Shown here: positions 35,630 to 48,338 of the stretch, piece by piece
Layout of the letters: each line of letters begins with the position of its first letter
How positions within the stretch are numbered: the first letter of the stretch is position 1
From: Knoxdaviesia capensis
Taxonomy: Eukaryota > Ascomycota > Sordariomycetes > Microascales > Gondwanamycetaceae
Direction of reading: 5' to 3'
Assembly: GCA_001510575.1 (NCBI GenBank)
Contig: LNGK01000008.1
Coordinates: forward strand, 4,350,981-4,414,980
DNA: 64,000 nt
Made by a program: the position numbers and the translations under genes
The notes under the pieces: model-generated
Databases searched by the model: none
Seen by the model: the letters and a program-made list of their open reading frames with translations, nothing else
What the model was told of the DNA's origin: nothing

Positions 35630-36449
35630 CACGACTAACACACGTACACAGATGAAATGGGGCCCGATCAACTCGCTGAAGCCGACGCTGGCGGAGATCC
35701 AAGAGCTGATCGCCACGAACGAGAAGCAGCGGTTTGCAGTCAAGCTGAAGGAGCCGGCGGTCGCAGGTGGGCCGGCGCCGCCCGCCGACCAGGCATCCTC
35801 GTGGCTGATCCGCGCGAACCAGGGCCACAGCATCAAGGTCGAGTCGGCGGAGCTGCTGACGCCGGTAACGCTGGAGGCGGGCAACGTGCCGCCGGTGGTG
35901 GTGCACGGGACGTACTTCGCGGCGTGGGGCGCGATTGTGGCGTCTGGCGGGCTGAGCCGAATGGCGCGGAACCACCTGCACTGTGCGACCTGGGTGCCGG
36001 ACGATACTCCTCCTGCCGCAGCGGCAGTTCCGGGCAGCAGCTCCTCCGCCGCAGCCGAGCCTGCGGGACCTGGTGACACGGCCAGTTCCGGCGCGCCGCC
36101 CGTGCTGAGCGGCATGCGGCGCGACGCGGAAATCCTCGTGTTCGTCGACGTCGAGCGCAGTCTGCGGGACGGGGCGCTGGCGTGGTGGATCAGCGAGAAC
36201 GGGGTCGTGCTGACGGAGGGCGACGCGGCGGGCCTCGTGCCGATGAAGTACATCAAAGAGGCGCGGGGCCGGCGGGCGGGTGTTGGAGAGCTTGTGCGGG
36301 ATGGGGCTGTGGTGGGGCAGGTTCCGGAGGGGACAAAGAGTGTGTGGCGGGGGAGGGGCGGGGGACCGCGCGGACGGGGGGGGCGCGGCGGCGGGCGTGG
36401 GCGGGGCCGTGGGGGTGAGGGCAGAGGAGATGCAGCGGCAAGTTCGTGA
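35311..36449 (+). CDS. tpt1: tRNA 2'-phosphotransferase (Tpt1/KptA family)
   Basis: The exons are 35311-35535 and 35652-36449, with intron 35536-35651 (gtgagt...cacag) containing a CA microsatellite. The product is 340 residues. After an RGG-type basic N-terminus, the KptA fold begins at TQMAKLLRHRAEQAGVEL and continues with WLIRANQGHSIKVES, VVHGTYFAAW and GLSRMARNHLHCA. The RANQGHS and HGTY blocks carry the known NAD+-dependent active-site His and Arg residues. Tpt1 removes the splice-junction 2'-phosphate left by fungal tRNA ligase, transferring it to NAD+. A Pro/Ala/Ser insertion interrupts the domain before GMRRDAEILVFVDV, and the C-terminus is again RGG-rich. I chose the ATG at 35311 (purine at -3, G at +4). 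In-frame ATGs at 35020 and 35221 would add a basic extension that could be mitochondrial. Only 251 bases separate its stop from that of converging EFG1. Confidence 0.93.
35592..35626. repeat. (CA)n microsatellite inside the TPT1 intron
   Basis: An uninterrupted run of about 17 CA units, 25 bases upstream of the splice acceptor. Confidence 0.95.
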
Positions 36450-36700
36450 GCACTTCCCTACGACACACTATAGGTTCATAGACTCTCGAATGGGGGACAG
36501 TTGTGTTCGCTGACTTCTTTTCGTGAAGCTGGTAACCTGGCTATGAATACTAAAGATGCAGAGGAAAATCACCTCTTGGTTCTTCCTAACTGGACACACA
36601 ATATGTTGGGAGGAGAACTTGAACAACCAGAAAAAGACGCCCCCAAACTCCAAACCGGAAAAGAAAAATGATACGCAGATGATGCAGAGTTCCAAGCAAA

Positions 36701-37649
36701 TCACTCCTCGTCCTCCTCAAAGAACCCGCCGTCACTATCCTCATCTCCACTCTCTGCGCCGTGCCCGTCGCCGCCAGCCGTCCCATCGGCAGCACCCGCA
36801 GCCTCCGTTTTGTCCAGCACGGGAATCGGCCGCGCCCACGACGTCATACCCTCGGGCTTGCGCTCGCGCAGACGCACCAGCGCGGCCGGGCCCTCCTCCA
36901 GCGCCTTCTCGACGGTCTCCCACATCGGCGGGCGTTTTGCCGCCAGTGCCACTTTAGCGGCGGGTAATTGCTTGTGTTGTGCGGGGGACGGTGCACTGGG
37001 GGCTTCAGCGGCGGATTCGGCGGTGGAAGGTTGGCGCGGGTACAGGCTGATGTATTGCTCGGCGTGGGGAAAGTATTGCGAGTAGGCCAGGTCGACGCGC
37101 GCCACGTGGAGGTCGTGCTCGAGCTGCGCGGTGACGGCGGCGGATTTGGGCGTCGGGTCGGCGAGTTGGCGTTCGAGTTGTTTGACGAGGCGGTCGGCCT
37201 TCTTCCGCTCTGTAGGAGACAAACACATGTTAGAAGTGATGAGAGGGAAGAGAGAGAGAGAGTGAGAGTGAGAGAGGTAATTGCTTCTGGCGGAATAGGG
37301 CCCACGTACCGAAGAAGCGCACCATGTGGTACTTCTTGATCATGTTGGCGCGCAGCCGCATGAACTGTGTGTTGTCCACGGTCTGGTTGAGCGCGGTGAG
37401 TTCGCGGGTGAGGTCGGCGCGCACGTTGGCGGCCAGCTTGGGGTTCTGCAGCAGCCGCGAGATGTCGCGCGCGCGCTTCTTGGTCCAGTTCAGCGAGCCG
37501 GCGCGCGCCTTGTGGCGGTTCTTGGGGTTCCATTTCGGGTTGGCTGGCGGTGGGCCTTGGGATGGTCCTCCGTTCGGCCGTTTGTGGTTCTGAGGGCGTG
37601 TGGTGGTGGTTGAGTCCGGGGCTTTCGCCGTTGATAGGGGCTTTGGCAT
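36701..37649 (-). CDS. efg1: rRNA-processing protein EFG1
   Basis: The exons are 37649-37310 and 37209-36701 on the minus strand, with intron 37309-37210 (gtacgt...ctacag). The phase-1 junction restores MVRFFERKKADRL. The product is 282 residues. The EFG1 core is visible as SLNWTKKRARDISRLLQ, LAANVRADLTRELTALN and MIKKYHMVRFFERKKADRLVKQLERQL, a highly charged, mostly helical region. It is followed by LAYSQYFPHAEQYISLYP and an acidic C-terminus (GDEDSDGGFFEEDEE). EFG1 is a nucleolar small-subunit processome factor needed for early 18S rRNA maturation, and the charged tail fits a nucleolar protein. The N-terminus is basic and Pro-rich. It converges with TPT1 and is divergent from SEA4, sharing a 607-base promoter region with the latter. 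Confidence 0.92.
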
Positions 37650-38256
37650 CGTTGGTGGGGGGTTGCGTTGGACAGGTAATTGTGCTTTTGGGAGGAGTTA
37701 CTAGATGTAGAGGGGGGATTGGAGTGATATTCAGGAGGAGGAGGAGGCTAAGAGCAATAGAGATTATTAAGATGGAGGAGAGAGAACGAGGTGAAGGGGA
37801 GAGAGGAAGGGAACAAGCAGGTGGTGAAGTTGTGTGTGAAGTGTGCTTGATTTCTTCAGGTGAAAAGAAAAAAAAGTTCTGATATGGCTGACAGATAAGA
37901 TAACAACCAGCCTGATAAACGCCACATTTTAACATCTCCTGCGCCACATTTCTTGATAGCTCCAAGCTTGAACTCAATTCAGATCTGTTGATTCTTGAAT
38001 CCACGACGTCAAGTAAACTCATCCGTGTTGACAGTTTAATGCCCTATGGTGCTTTTATTTCCTTCCTTTCTAGACTCTCTATTGTCCTTAACTACGATCT
38101 GATTGGAATTTCTCTCTAGCGTTCTCAGATCCAGTCAAAGGGATCCCGGCACATCTTGACTCTCCCGTGCAAGCACCCTCCAGATCTCTCGCCCACACCT
38201 CTCCACCATCGACAACCCGACAGAGCCCGGACCACAGCGGCCCTCTCCCCAGCTGG
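37650..38256. promoter_or_regulatory. Divergent promoter region between EFG1 and SEA4
   Basis: These 607 bases contain GA-rich sequence near the EFG1 side (37760-37820) and CT-rich sequence before the SEA4 ATG. No gene is seen. I did not find a clear telobox here. Confidence 0.5.
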
Positions 38257-41200
38257 ATGGCGAACCAAGCGCCGACTCCGCCGCTTGACCGGCCGGAGTC
38301 GGGCCTCCTGAAGTGGTGCGCCAACGGCGACGACCACCGCTTCCTGCACCTGAACCTGCAGCACCACGTGGCCCAGGTGTTCCGGCCGACGGGCTGCGCC
38401 AGCCGCTCGCGCTTCGACTATGTGCAGATGTCGCAGCACACCGCCGTCCCCGTACTGACCACGTGCGACTGGTCGACCATGTTCCCCGACCTGCTCGCCA
38501 TCGGCATGGCCTCCGGCAAGGTCAGCGTGCTGCGGCTGGACGACGGCTCCAACGCCGTGTTCGACCTGCCCAGCAAGGTCGCGCGCAACTGCCACGCCGT
38601 GGCCTTCAGCACCCAGGGCATGCTGGCGGTGGGGTTTGACCGCGCGCGCCTGGACCAGTGTCTGCAGATCTGGGATATGCGCCGCATGAGCGCGGTCGAT
38701 ACCACCGTGCGCGGCTTCCCGGCTGATGTGACAACCGTCGTAGGTGACTCGGCTATCAAGCTGGAGCCGAATGTGGCGGCCTGCAGCATCAAGTTCTTCG
38801 AAGACAATCCTTATACTCTGGCGGTGGGAGTTCGCGGACAAGGAATCCGGGTCCATGACCTGAGAGGTGGGCTCACTACATCCATCATCATCATCTCCCG
38901 TAAACTCGCCAACGCTTCCACCACATAACTGACACCTGATACAGATTCCGGAAACGCTGCAACCTTCCATACTCGGTGCTGCAATAATATTGCCATCGAC
39001 TACGCCGACCAGAACTACTTTGCTTCGTCGACTCTCGACCTCCCCATCGTCATGGTGTGGGACCGGCGCATGGGGAAGAAGCCGGTGTCCACCCCGAATT
39101 TTGCCGACGGCGACGACGACGACGGCCAACTGCCCCACGGCGCCGCTCTCCGCATGCGGCGAGCCGCAGACTTTGACTTGTCATCCTCAATAGCCGCTAG
39201 TAAACACTCGTTTATTCGGTCTTTGCGCTACAACCGGGACCACCCCGGCATGTTGGGACTGCTGACCCGCACCGGCCAGCTGAAACTCATCAACACGGTG
39301 AAAGCGACAAGATTCGAAGACGCCGTCGAAGTGCCAGAGAGTGCCCCTCCTGCTGGGGTTGACCCGAACAATCTGTTGCAGGTTCGCCGGACTCATGAGA
39401 TGGATATTGAGTATGTCATGCAGGATCGCAAGGCTGAGCGCATTGTGTCGTTTGACTGGCTCCCGTTGGGCACTTCGCCGCTGCGGCCACGGATGCTGGT
39501 GTTGCGCTCGAACGGCACTGTGAATCTCATGGAGCAGCCGTCGTCCAGCTCCGATCACCTGTTTAAACTTATCCCGTGGCAGGCGCCCCACCGGGGTCTT
39601 GAAGGTAACGAACTCCTTTGCTGTGCGCACCAAGTTCAATAGGAAGAAGAGGCTATTGACACACCCCACCCATATCTAGAGAAACTTCCCTACCAGAGCG
39701 TGATGCAATTCGAGCCCTCACAATGCGCCGATATGCTGGGCCCGCTCCTCCTAGACCACAAGCTCGGAGACGTACCACTCTTTGGACCGAAGAAACTCGA
39801 TCTCACCAAGATCATGGAAGACGCCTTTGCAAAGCCTATCAACGCCACTGAGCTTGCCGCCGATGTGGCCAGCAGCGACAAGGTGCGCGTGGACACCGTC
39901 ACCGGACCCGCTCCGATTGCCAAGAAACTTTCCGCATTGCGGCTACAGGCGAGAGACCTTGATGTGTCTCCCGGCCTTCCGCCTTCGCTAAGTGAACGGC
40001 GAGCACAGGAGGCACGGTCGGCCGCCTCGGCACCGCCGAAGGCGTCAAGTGGGAAGAATCCCAGTGCGGCAGCTACTACGTCTGACGGGCCACCGGCGTG
40101 GCAAGAGCTGCACGAGGAGCTTTTGAGCGTGCTTCCTCGCGTCGATGGATTCCCGCGCGAAGTCCACCAGATTCTCGACCATGTTATGGTGCTGCGTGCC
40201 AAAGAGAGATACCTGTTTAACGCCGCGCTTAACCGTGAAGTCGTGGCCGATGACCCGTGGCTTTCGTACATGTGGAGCTGGATCGCTGATGCCGAGGCGG
40301 CGGCCGAAGACCACGGCACCGGGGTGCGTCCTCTGGATCTGTCGTTCCTGGGAATTCACGCGGTGTGGAATAACGACCTCGGCCGCTCCGGATCGCGGCG
40401 GATCATCCCCGAGTCGATGCCTATTCCCCAGCGGCAGGTATGGGAGCGGTTCCTGGCGTCGATTGCTAAGAAGAAACGACTGCCCCGCTTCGAGGGCCCC
40501 GCCACCAACTGGCCGGCCCATCGCCAGATCTGCCTGTCAATGTGCAGCTGGGGCGAGCGTGCCAACGACGAGGACGTCGCCGTGCACCGCGATGCACCCG
40601 GCTCGGTTCCAGCCACCGCGCATACCCGTGCGGCCGCCCGCGCACTCTTCCGCGGAAACTTACAGAAAGCCGTGGGTATCCTCAAGCGGGCCAGTGTTGC
40701 ATACCAGGAGCTGCTCTTCGTCTCTCTTGCCTTGCAGCTGATGGACCGCGAAGAGCGGCCCGGCCGTGGGCCCCGCTCCCAGCTTGACCTGGAGGGCGCG
40801 GGCGCGTCCCGGACCGACCCGTTCCTGCGCGCCATGTCGACGCTGATTGCCACGGGCGACTGGTCGATTCTTGTGGCGCAGACCTCTCTCCCGCTGCCCG
40901 ACCGTGCCCAGATCGCCGTGCGCTACCTCCCCGACGACGCGCTCTCAACATGGATCGTCCGGGAGGTGACCACCGCCACGACCGCCGCAGGTGGCGGCGG
41001 TAACACCAGCGGCGGCAGCTGTGACCTCAGCGCCATCGTGCTAACAGGCGTGTCGGAGCCGTACGTCGACATTTTGGCGAACTTCGTCGGCCGCTTCGGC
41101 GACGTGCAGACGGCCGCGCTGGTCAGCGCGCTGTGTGCGCCGCGCTACATCGACGACTACCGCTGCCTGGTGTGGCGCAACGCCTACCGCGCATACCTGC

Positions 41201-41835
41201 AACGCCACCGCGTGTTCCTGCACCGCACCAAGTTCGAGGTTGAGAGCACGCGGCGATCCAAGCGCGCCGGGGTGCCGACGATGAAGCCGCCGGCGCGGCA
41301 GATTGCGTTGCGCTGCGTGTACTGTGATGCCGAGTCCTCACTAGAGGCTGAGACCATGCGCATCCGCGCGCGCTCGACATCCGTCGTCACACTCGGCGGG
41401 TCCGGCCCCGGATCCAGCGGTGGTGGCGGTGGCGGCGCTGGTCTTCTAGGCCCGGGCCACTCCGGATCCGCAGCCGCCGCAGCAGCTGCGGCCGCGGTTG
41501 CCGGCACCACGCCGATCCTCGAGAACCAGCGCAACCCGCTCATCACCACCAGCATCAAAGCCGGTGTCAGCTGTCCGCGCTGCGGCCGTCACCTGCCGCG
41601 CTGCGTGGTGTGTCTCGAGGTCGTCGGCACGCCGCGCTCCGACCACCCCGAGCAGTCGGCTGATGTGGTCGGCGTGCGCGCCGCGGCGCGCTTCCCGACT
41701 TTTTGTCTCAAGTGCGACCACGTTCTGCACCTCGACCACGCGCGCCAGTGGTTTGCGCGCCATGTCGAGTGTCCCGTGCCTGAATGCCGGTGTCAGTGTA
41801 ATTTCACCGCAGCGCCGGAGTTGGGGTACTCGTAG
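38257..41835 (+). CDS. sea4: SEA complex subunit Sea4 / Mio (GATOR2 Mios homologue)
   Basis: The exons are 38257-38866, 38945-39604 and 39680-41835. Introns 38867-38944 and 39605-39679 are both phase 1, and the joined protein is 1141 residues. The N-terminal half is a WD40 propeller (for example VLTTCDWSTMFPDLLAIGMASGKV, LQIWDMRR, FASSTLDLPIVMVWDRRMGK). The middle is helical, with a CLSMCSWGE block. The C-terminus from about residue 1050 is a Cys/His zinc module (CPRCGRHLPRCVVCLEVVG, then CLKCDHVLHLDHARQWF and CPVPECRCQC) typical of Mio/Sea4. Sea4 with Sea2 and Sea3 forms SEACAT at the vacuole and favours TORC1 activity by opposing SEACIT. A Gly- and Ala-rich linker (an alanine run near 41470) precedes the zinc module. 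I start at 38257 (MANQAPTPPLDRPES) because the frame further upstream has no ATG. Alternative acceptors at the second intron produce stops. Confidence 0.93.
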
Positions 41836-42395
41836 TTTTTCCAGAGGGCCTCTTCGCTTTATGTGGGTTTCCGTGTGGGTTGGTGTCTTCCGGCTTGGCT
41901 TTTCGGTTTTCGAGAGGGTGCTTGGCGGAGTTTGGCCTGTTGATGATTCTTGTTGCGTGTCAGTTGCGATTCTGTATGTCTATAGCCCAGATACCTTTGT
42001 ATACAACGTTCTTCTCCATGCCATGTCCCACTGTCCCACGTCTGCCCACATCTCTCCATGAGGCCGTCCTCCTCGACAATCTGACAACACCGAGTATTAC
42101 AGCACCATACAAGACGAGAAAAGAAAAAGTATGTCGTAGAAAGAGAACTATTTCCAAATTCACGGCATTTGAACTGATAAATCATCAAACACCCCACCAA
42201 CAAGAGCAGTAAAAATGTAAAAGGCTATGCGGGGGATCCGTAAATGCGTCTTAGAAAAAACCCAGAAAAAAAAAAAGAAAAAAAGGAAACGCTATTCTAA
42301 AAAGTCCACTCAAATAAATGAACACACGGTGTTTACGCTTTTTTATCTTTCTCATGTATCTCAATCCAGTCATCCAATCTTCTACTCTACTCTAC
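41836..42395. other. Convergent intergenic region between SEA4 and the PAS kinase
   Basis: These 560 bases hold the 3' regions of two converging genes, with an A-rich tract near 42258-42310. I see nothing else. Confidence 0.6.
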
Positions 42396-45300
42396 TCAGT
42401 TCTCCTCTTTAAACCACGGGTGTCCAAGCACCTGGTCAATATCATACCGCTTCTCAACGTCACGGTCTAACATCGCCCGGATCAGGTGCAGCGCGTTCTC
42501 GCTGATCGGCCGCGGCACCCGCAGGTCGTGGTCCATGATCTCGTCGATGCTGTAGAACGGGTTCTCCTTGTAGATGATGGTGTATAGGAGAATGCCCAGG
42601 GCCCACACATCTTGTTCTTTGCCGCCGTACGGCTTGCCGGCGAGTACTTCGGGGGCTGCATAGTCTGCATGTTGAGTGATGTGTTAGGTGATGGGGTTAG
42701 TATTGCGCATCTAGTCGCATCTATCAAGGGTCCAAACTTACCGATGGTTCCAACAAACACGTGGAACGGCCCGCTCTTCAAGTACGCCGCGCTGCCAAAA
42801 TCAATCAACTTGACACGTTTCTCCCCGTCCAGGATCACATTCTCGTCCTTGATATCGCGGTGCACAACCCGCGCCTTGGTGTGAAGGTGGTGCACCGCCT
42901 GCACAACCTGCGAGAAGATATGCCGGCACTCATGCTCTGGCATCTCCTCGCGCAGCTCGATGTAATCGAACAGGTCAAGCCCTGGAAGCCCGTGGGGAGC
43001 CATCTCGATGTAGTAGTTGATGTCGTCTTCAAAGAAGCCTTCCATGTCAACAATGTTGGGATGGTGCAGCTCGGGTCGGCGCAGGTAGTCTAGCACGTGG
43101 ATCTCCAGGGGCACGGTACCAAGTTTGCGGTCGCGCGTCCACGTGTCGACGAGAATGCGCCGCTTGGTCACATACTTGAGAACAACCTTGCTTCCCGTCT
43201 CCTTGCGGCGAGCGAGCTTGACTTGGCCATAGGCTCCTTGGCCCATTTCCTCCAGGATGGTAAAATCCTCGATGGTGCGTTTGCGAGGCGGTCCCGGTGC
43301 GGTGATTGTCGTCGGCGTTGCGGTGGCCGGTGCGCTGCTGGTGACGGTCGGTGCTGGGGTCTGTGGGGCAGCAGCCTTCTGTTGCAACAGTGGCTCGCTG
43401 GAGGACGCCAGAACGGGGACGGGCACTGTCTGGGGTTCGACAAGCCCGCTGGGCGGCGAGGTGGGTGCTGATGATGCCTGTGCAGCAGCGGCCTTGAGTT
43501 GTTGGGCAAGAAGCGACGCCGGCACCGGGGTTGCTTTGGCCGCCGCTTTGCTGGTCGAATTGGATGCAGACTTCTTTGAGTCGTCCGAATCCGAAAACGA
43601 CTCCGGCGGCGACTGTGACATGACCTGTCCAGGAGAAGGCTGATGCAAGGGCGTGCTGAGACCAGACAGGTTGGGAGATAGGAGGTCGTGGTGGCCTTGA
43701 GCGGTGTGCAAATGCCGCGAGTAAGATATCCACAAGGCATAGATGATTTCGGTTTGCACAGCCCCGGGTGCCTTGATGGCGTCTGCGATGCTAGCACTCC
43801 CTCCGGGAGCCACAACGGCTGGATTGGAGCGGGAAATATCACTTTGGACGATGCGCATCTGGACATCAATCTTCAGCTCAGACCCGTCACGATGCTTCGC
43901 TGAGATACCACCCGGCCTCAGGAACGCATCCGACGCATCGGGCAGCCGCTCTCGCAGAGCTAGAAGTGCCGATGCTCTGCGGAAGCAGTGCTCGGGAACA
44001 ACCATTCCCTCGCAAAGTTCAATGCCGTCTTCAGTCGTCAGAGTTCGTAAAATGCGTTCGAAATTGGGAATAAAAGTGGAAATGGGGATTCCCTCTGGCT
44101 TTTCATAGCCGAAGAGTGACCCTGAGAATACAGGGTTGGAGCCCCGAATCTTCAGATCCTCTGGCGATACAACAATGATACCAGCCATATGAGGGAAGCT
44201 CGACACGCGGAGCTCGATCTTGCCGCGGACCTGCTCAACCTTGCATGGAATGTTGACGTTGTTCGAGTGCGGGCAAGTGAAAAACTTGCGCCGCGCAATC
44301 TGAGCAAAGTCCACTGCTCCCGTGCGGGGGTCGATGCCCTGGCGCGGGATTCGGGTAATAAGCTGGTTTATATCACACCCAGGCTTGACCGACTCAACAC
44401 CCCAGATAGCCGAGCAAGCCCCGGAAACCGAAGTGACAGTAAAGTCATCAGCAAGACACACCACAGCAGAGTCCTCGTGGATCTCCTCGAGGATCCAGAT
44501 GAGACCGACACGCTTCTCCTTGACCCAGACACTGGCTGATCCAGTGGCTCCGTTCCGTTTCTGGATCGGAACGACGTCACCACAGAGTAACACACCACGA
44601 GACTGCGTGGTACGGTGGTTTGCGACGGGACGGAACTTCGGAGGGTGCGAGTCGCCATTGTGGACTGTCCGGGAACGGCGCTTCACCATTGGGGATGAAG
44701 TTCCGGATGACGAAGGAACCGGCGAGCCAGCTCCGCTCCGGGGCGACCCTAGACTCGGCTGACTAGCGAGCAAGACTGACGCAGCCGATGCTGCCGGGGA
44801 TGCTGGCCGATTTGCGACGTCATCGCCGACGCTGGCTCCGTTGTCCATCTGGACAAGCTTCTTTTCGAGCCAAGCCCGCCGCTCCTCCTGAACGACTTCA
44901 AGAATACCGATACGATGGATCTCAGACTTGGTGACTCCAAACACAAGACATGCAAGATCGTTTGCAGCAATAATGGTCCACGGGGGCTTTGCTTCGGTAG
45001 TAAAGGCAGCCTGGGCGGCAGGGACCCATCGTGTAGTGTGGACTGAAGGGTTCTTATAGGAGCTGGCGGCTGAATATACAGACAACGCTGGGTTCATCTG
45101 CAGAGTGGGAGACTGAAGGGGTGTTGCTACATCATTGATGGACTGTTGCTGCTCCCGATCCAGCATGCCCTTGAGGTCGGTCAAACTCGCAGCATGAACA
45201 TCGGTTTTGGTTCTTCGTAAGTACAGCGGGCGGGAAAAGGCAGCAGAAGGTGGTGGCCCAACAGGACTAGGAAGCTCGGGTGGCGAGTCGTCGGCTGCAG

Positions 45301-46368
45301 TGGGGTGTGTGGTAGACGATTCGGTGGGCGAAAGAGTTGTGGAGGGCTGTGATAGTGTCGAGGAGGTGGGATCGGCGATCTTGGCGGGAAGATCTGACTG
45401 CGGGGAGATCCCCAGTGGTGAGGTTTCAGGCTGCTGTCGGGAATTCGCAGGTGGCATGTGACCGTGGGTGTACAATGGATCAACCGGCTCGTCTTCAGCA
45501 GCCACAGGCGAGGAAACTCGTTGGGGGCTCTCGACAGTTGCCCCGCCAAGATGCCAATTGTTGAGAGAGGATGCCGGAGAAGAGGCGGCGGGATGCTGCG
45601 CATGAGCCAAAGGGTGGATGACAAGAACATCTTCGTCTTGCTCCTCGCCTATAGACGCAGCACTCAGGCGGAAACGATCCTTCATCAGATCAAAGGATCG
45701 ATGCATAGCATTCTGGCGGTTGAGCATGAGCTCCTCAGAAAGATGAGAGAAAGAGAAGGAGTGAAGAGATTCGGTGGAGAATCTAGATAGATCTTCGGAG
45801 AGTAGAGGAGATGAAGGCCCGGATTGCGGGTTCATGCGGGGACTGGGCATCATGACGGCCATAGATGAGGAGCGCGGAAGACCAACGGACGGACTTCGTG
45901 AGGGAGGAGCGGAAGGGAGATTCGGAGTTCGAACAGGTTGGTTCTGGCGGATGCGCCGCAGGCCGGACAGACCGAGGCCATGGTCGTGTTCAGAAATGAT
46001 AGGAGATCTAAGCAACGCAAAAGAGAAAAGAATGATTCAGTCAACAGACCATCCACGCCTCATTGCTTGGGTCAAGTTGCCCCGAGTGTATATATGGACA
46101 GCCCGTCTTGTCACAGGTGATCCTCAATTCGTGGGAGAGCTCATATGATGTCTCAGCCAACTCATATGAAGGATCCCAGAATGCAGCGTCTCGGCACGTA
46201 CCTTGTGGCTACGGCATCCATATCGGCGGTAGAAGTGACGTCCAGAGTCGAATACCGTGCTCGTTGACGGTCGACATGATCGGGGGCAACGGTCAGGTTG
46301 CTCGAGCTGTAATTTTTGGTGAGGTGGGAGAGCGGGGGAAGCGAAGGCCGGCCCCGCGGTTCGTTCAT
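42396..46368 (-). CDS. psk1: PAS-domain serine/threonine kinase (PSK1/2, PASK-like)
   Basis: The exons are 46368-46202, 46007-42742 and 42664-42396 on the minus strand, giving 1233 residues. Junctions read ATR-SPIISEHDHGLGLSGLRR and VGTI-DYAAPEVLAG, each with good donors (gtacgt, gtaagt). A PAS domain lies at about residues 395-445 (WTIIAANDLACLVFGV) and a second near 548-611 (VVCLADDFTVTSVSGACSAIWG). The kinase domain begins near 965 with GQGAYG and the VVLKY lysine, then HRDIKDEN, IDFGSA and APEVL, ending HPWFKEEN. All catalytic residues are present. PAS kinases sense metabolic state and direct glucose toward cell wall or glycogen. The Ser/Pro-rich N-terminus fits this family. The first ATG is uncertain: the open frame extends upstream of 46368 (AFDDCLDSM) to a possible acceptor near 46397, so another 5' exon may exist. 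Confidence 0.93.
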
Positions 46369-48338
46369 CGAATCCAAACAGTCATCGAAGGCAGCTAATT
46401 ACATACGGAAGCCATATTGATGAGGTTAGTAAAGAATGGGCGATTTCTGGGCGTTATTGGTTGTAGCGAGACTGCATGACGTTGAAGAGACTCCCGCTAT
46501 TCTTTTCCAAGACAGTCACACAAAGCGAAGCCACTGAAAAAAAAATGGCACCCCTCTGACTAGATCCCAAAAAATCCACCAGCCATGACACGTTGGGATT
46601 TGGACTAGCAGACAGGAGCGGAGAATAAACAAGGGGATATGGGAGATGGGAAATGAAAACAAGTTCAAAAGACACAACAAATATCCGACTTCTCAACCGG
46701 TGAGGAAGCGGGCGAACAAGAATGTGAACAAGCAAAGCATTTGAAGCAGTAACTGGGCAAAAAGCTTACCCTCGTCTATTCGGAGGTCTCCCTCTTCGCG
46801 AAGCATACTTAACAAATTGGGTAGAGGACAAGATGCGCAGATCGAGGAGATCGAGACGCCGAAGGAGAGAGAAAATAATTCAAGCGGCAAGATAGATCCA
46901 GACAGATGTATGTGGTTGTGTGTCCTGGGTTGTGTGAACTCGTAGTATGGAGATGACGGAGAAGACGGCAAGCGAAGGCCGATAGAGCGTAGCTGTCAGA
47001 TTCGTGGCAGCCAAGAGATCTGGAAGGAGGAAAGAGACGATGAGGATGTGAAAGCGAATGGAGACAGCAAGGTTGAAGGAATTTAACGAAGTGAGGAAAT
47101 AGAAGACAAGAAATAGGAGTGAAGGAGGGAAGATGTAGTGAAGAGAAAAATATGTAGAGGAGAGAGAGGGAGAAGAAAAAAAGAAGTGGAGAGAGGAGCA
47201 AAAGGAACAAATACGTAGAGGATCGAGAGATGATGACTACTGAGACAGGCTTAGAGAAAGAAGGAAGGAGCAAAAAGCGCCAGCGTCAGTAGCTCCTTCC
47301 CGGACTTGGATTATGTGCATACACACATAAACAAAAACAACGGAAAAAGGTTTGTGGTTGGCATGAGGTAGCTCTCAGGCCATCGGCTAAAAAATAAAAA
47401 GTTGATTTTTTATATTTTTTAACAAAAAAACCAGTGGCCAGACGGACTTCTTGGTGTTGTTTTAGGGTTTTCTTCCTTCTGCAGTTGGCGGGATGGGAGA
47501 TCGAATGTCCACAGAAAGAGGGTTGGAAAGGTGGGACTTGGAAACAGTGACGAGAGCAATACAAGGAAAAACCACGCAGATCGGTCGGCAGAGGACAGCA
47601 ATAGAGGCGAGTAAACGGGTAATTGTGGCGAGATACTGGGGTACGTCTGCTTTTTTTGCAGCAGCTTGAATCGGATCGAGGAACATCGGCTCAGTTTTGT
47701 GGTGGTGAGATTGTTCCAAAAAGAGAACTTGAATCGTGAGTTTGACTGAAGTGGTTTCAGTGGAAAAATACTGACTTGTCGAGGCGGGTGTGGCGTCGTG
47801 TGGCGCGCTTCTGCGATATGTGGCGCAGCTCCTACAATTCTTCGCCTCTTTGCAGGTCCTGGGGTATGTTTCAATCTCTTGTCTGGCACGTTTGACAGCT
47901 GAAGCGAGTGATTGATGGATGGGAAAAGGTGCAGAAGTCCAGGATAAGGAGGAGCGGGAAGTTTGCAAGGGTTGAGAGCCACCCACAGGCAATATAAAAC
48001 CGCAATCACCGGCCGGAAGTCCCTCCCTCACTCACACTGTGGCCGCGGGCACCCAAAGCACACTTGCATCGACATACTGAGAAAGTCGCAAAGAGATGGA
48101 CATACAAATTTCTCTGACTGCGTCTGTTTGCTATTGCGCGGTGTATTACTGAATTCTCGGCCGAGAATGACCTCGTATTTGACCATCTCCCACGATCTTA
48201 CAAGGTACCGTCCCACTAATATGTACAAACTGTCACCTAATCTATTCAGCACAATCCACAGTCGGTTCGTGGCCCCCGCTTGGACCTTACCCTCCTTCCG
48301 GCTCCGGCTCTGGCTCCGGCTCCGGCTCCAGTTGTGGG
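46369..48338. other. Intergenic: leader of the PAS kinase and 3' side of the HNH gene
   Basis: The plus strand is purine-rich at about 46.7-47.3 kb, so the PAS-kinase sense strand is CT-rich, as in a long leader with possible uORFs (one short ATG-GCT-TCC frame near 46414). A GGCTCC run lies at 48300-48329, next to the HNH gene's stop. No independent gene is supported. Confidence 0.5.
48300..48329. repeat. (GGCTCC)n repeat
   Basis: Five near-perfect six-base units just beyond the 3' end of the HNH pseudogene. Confidence 0.85.

Noticed and set aside
47419..48031. Two overlapping minus frames of about 190 codons
   Set aside because: Shifted low-complexity readings with no domain and no consistent splice sites.
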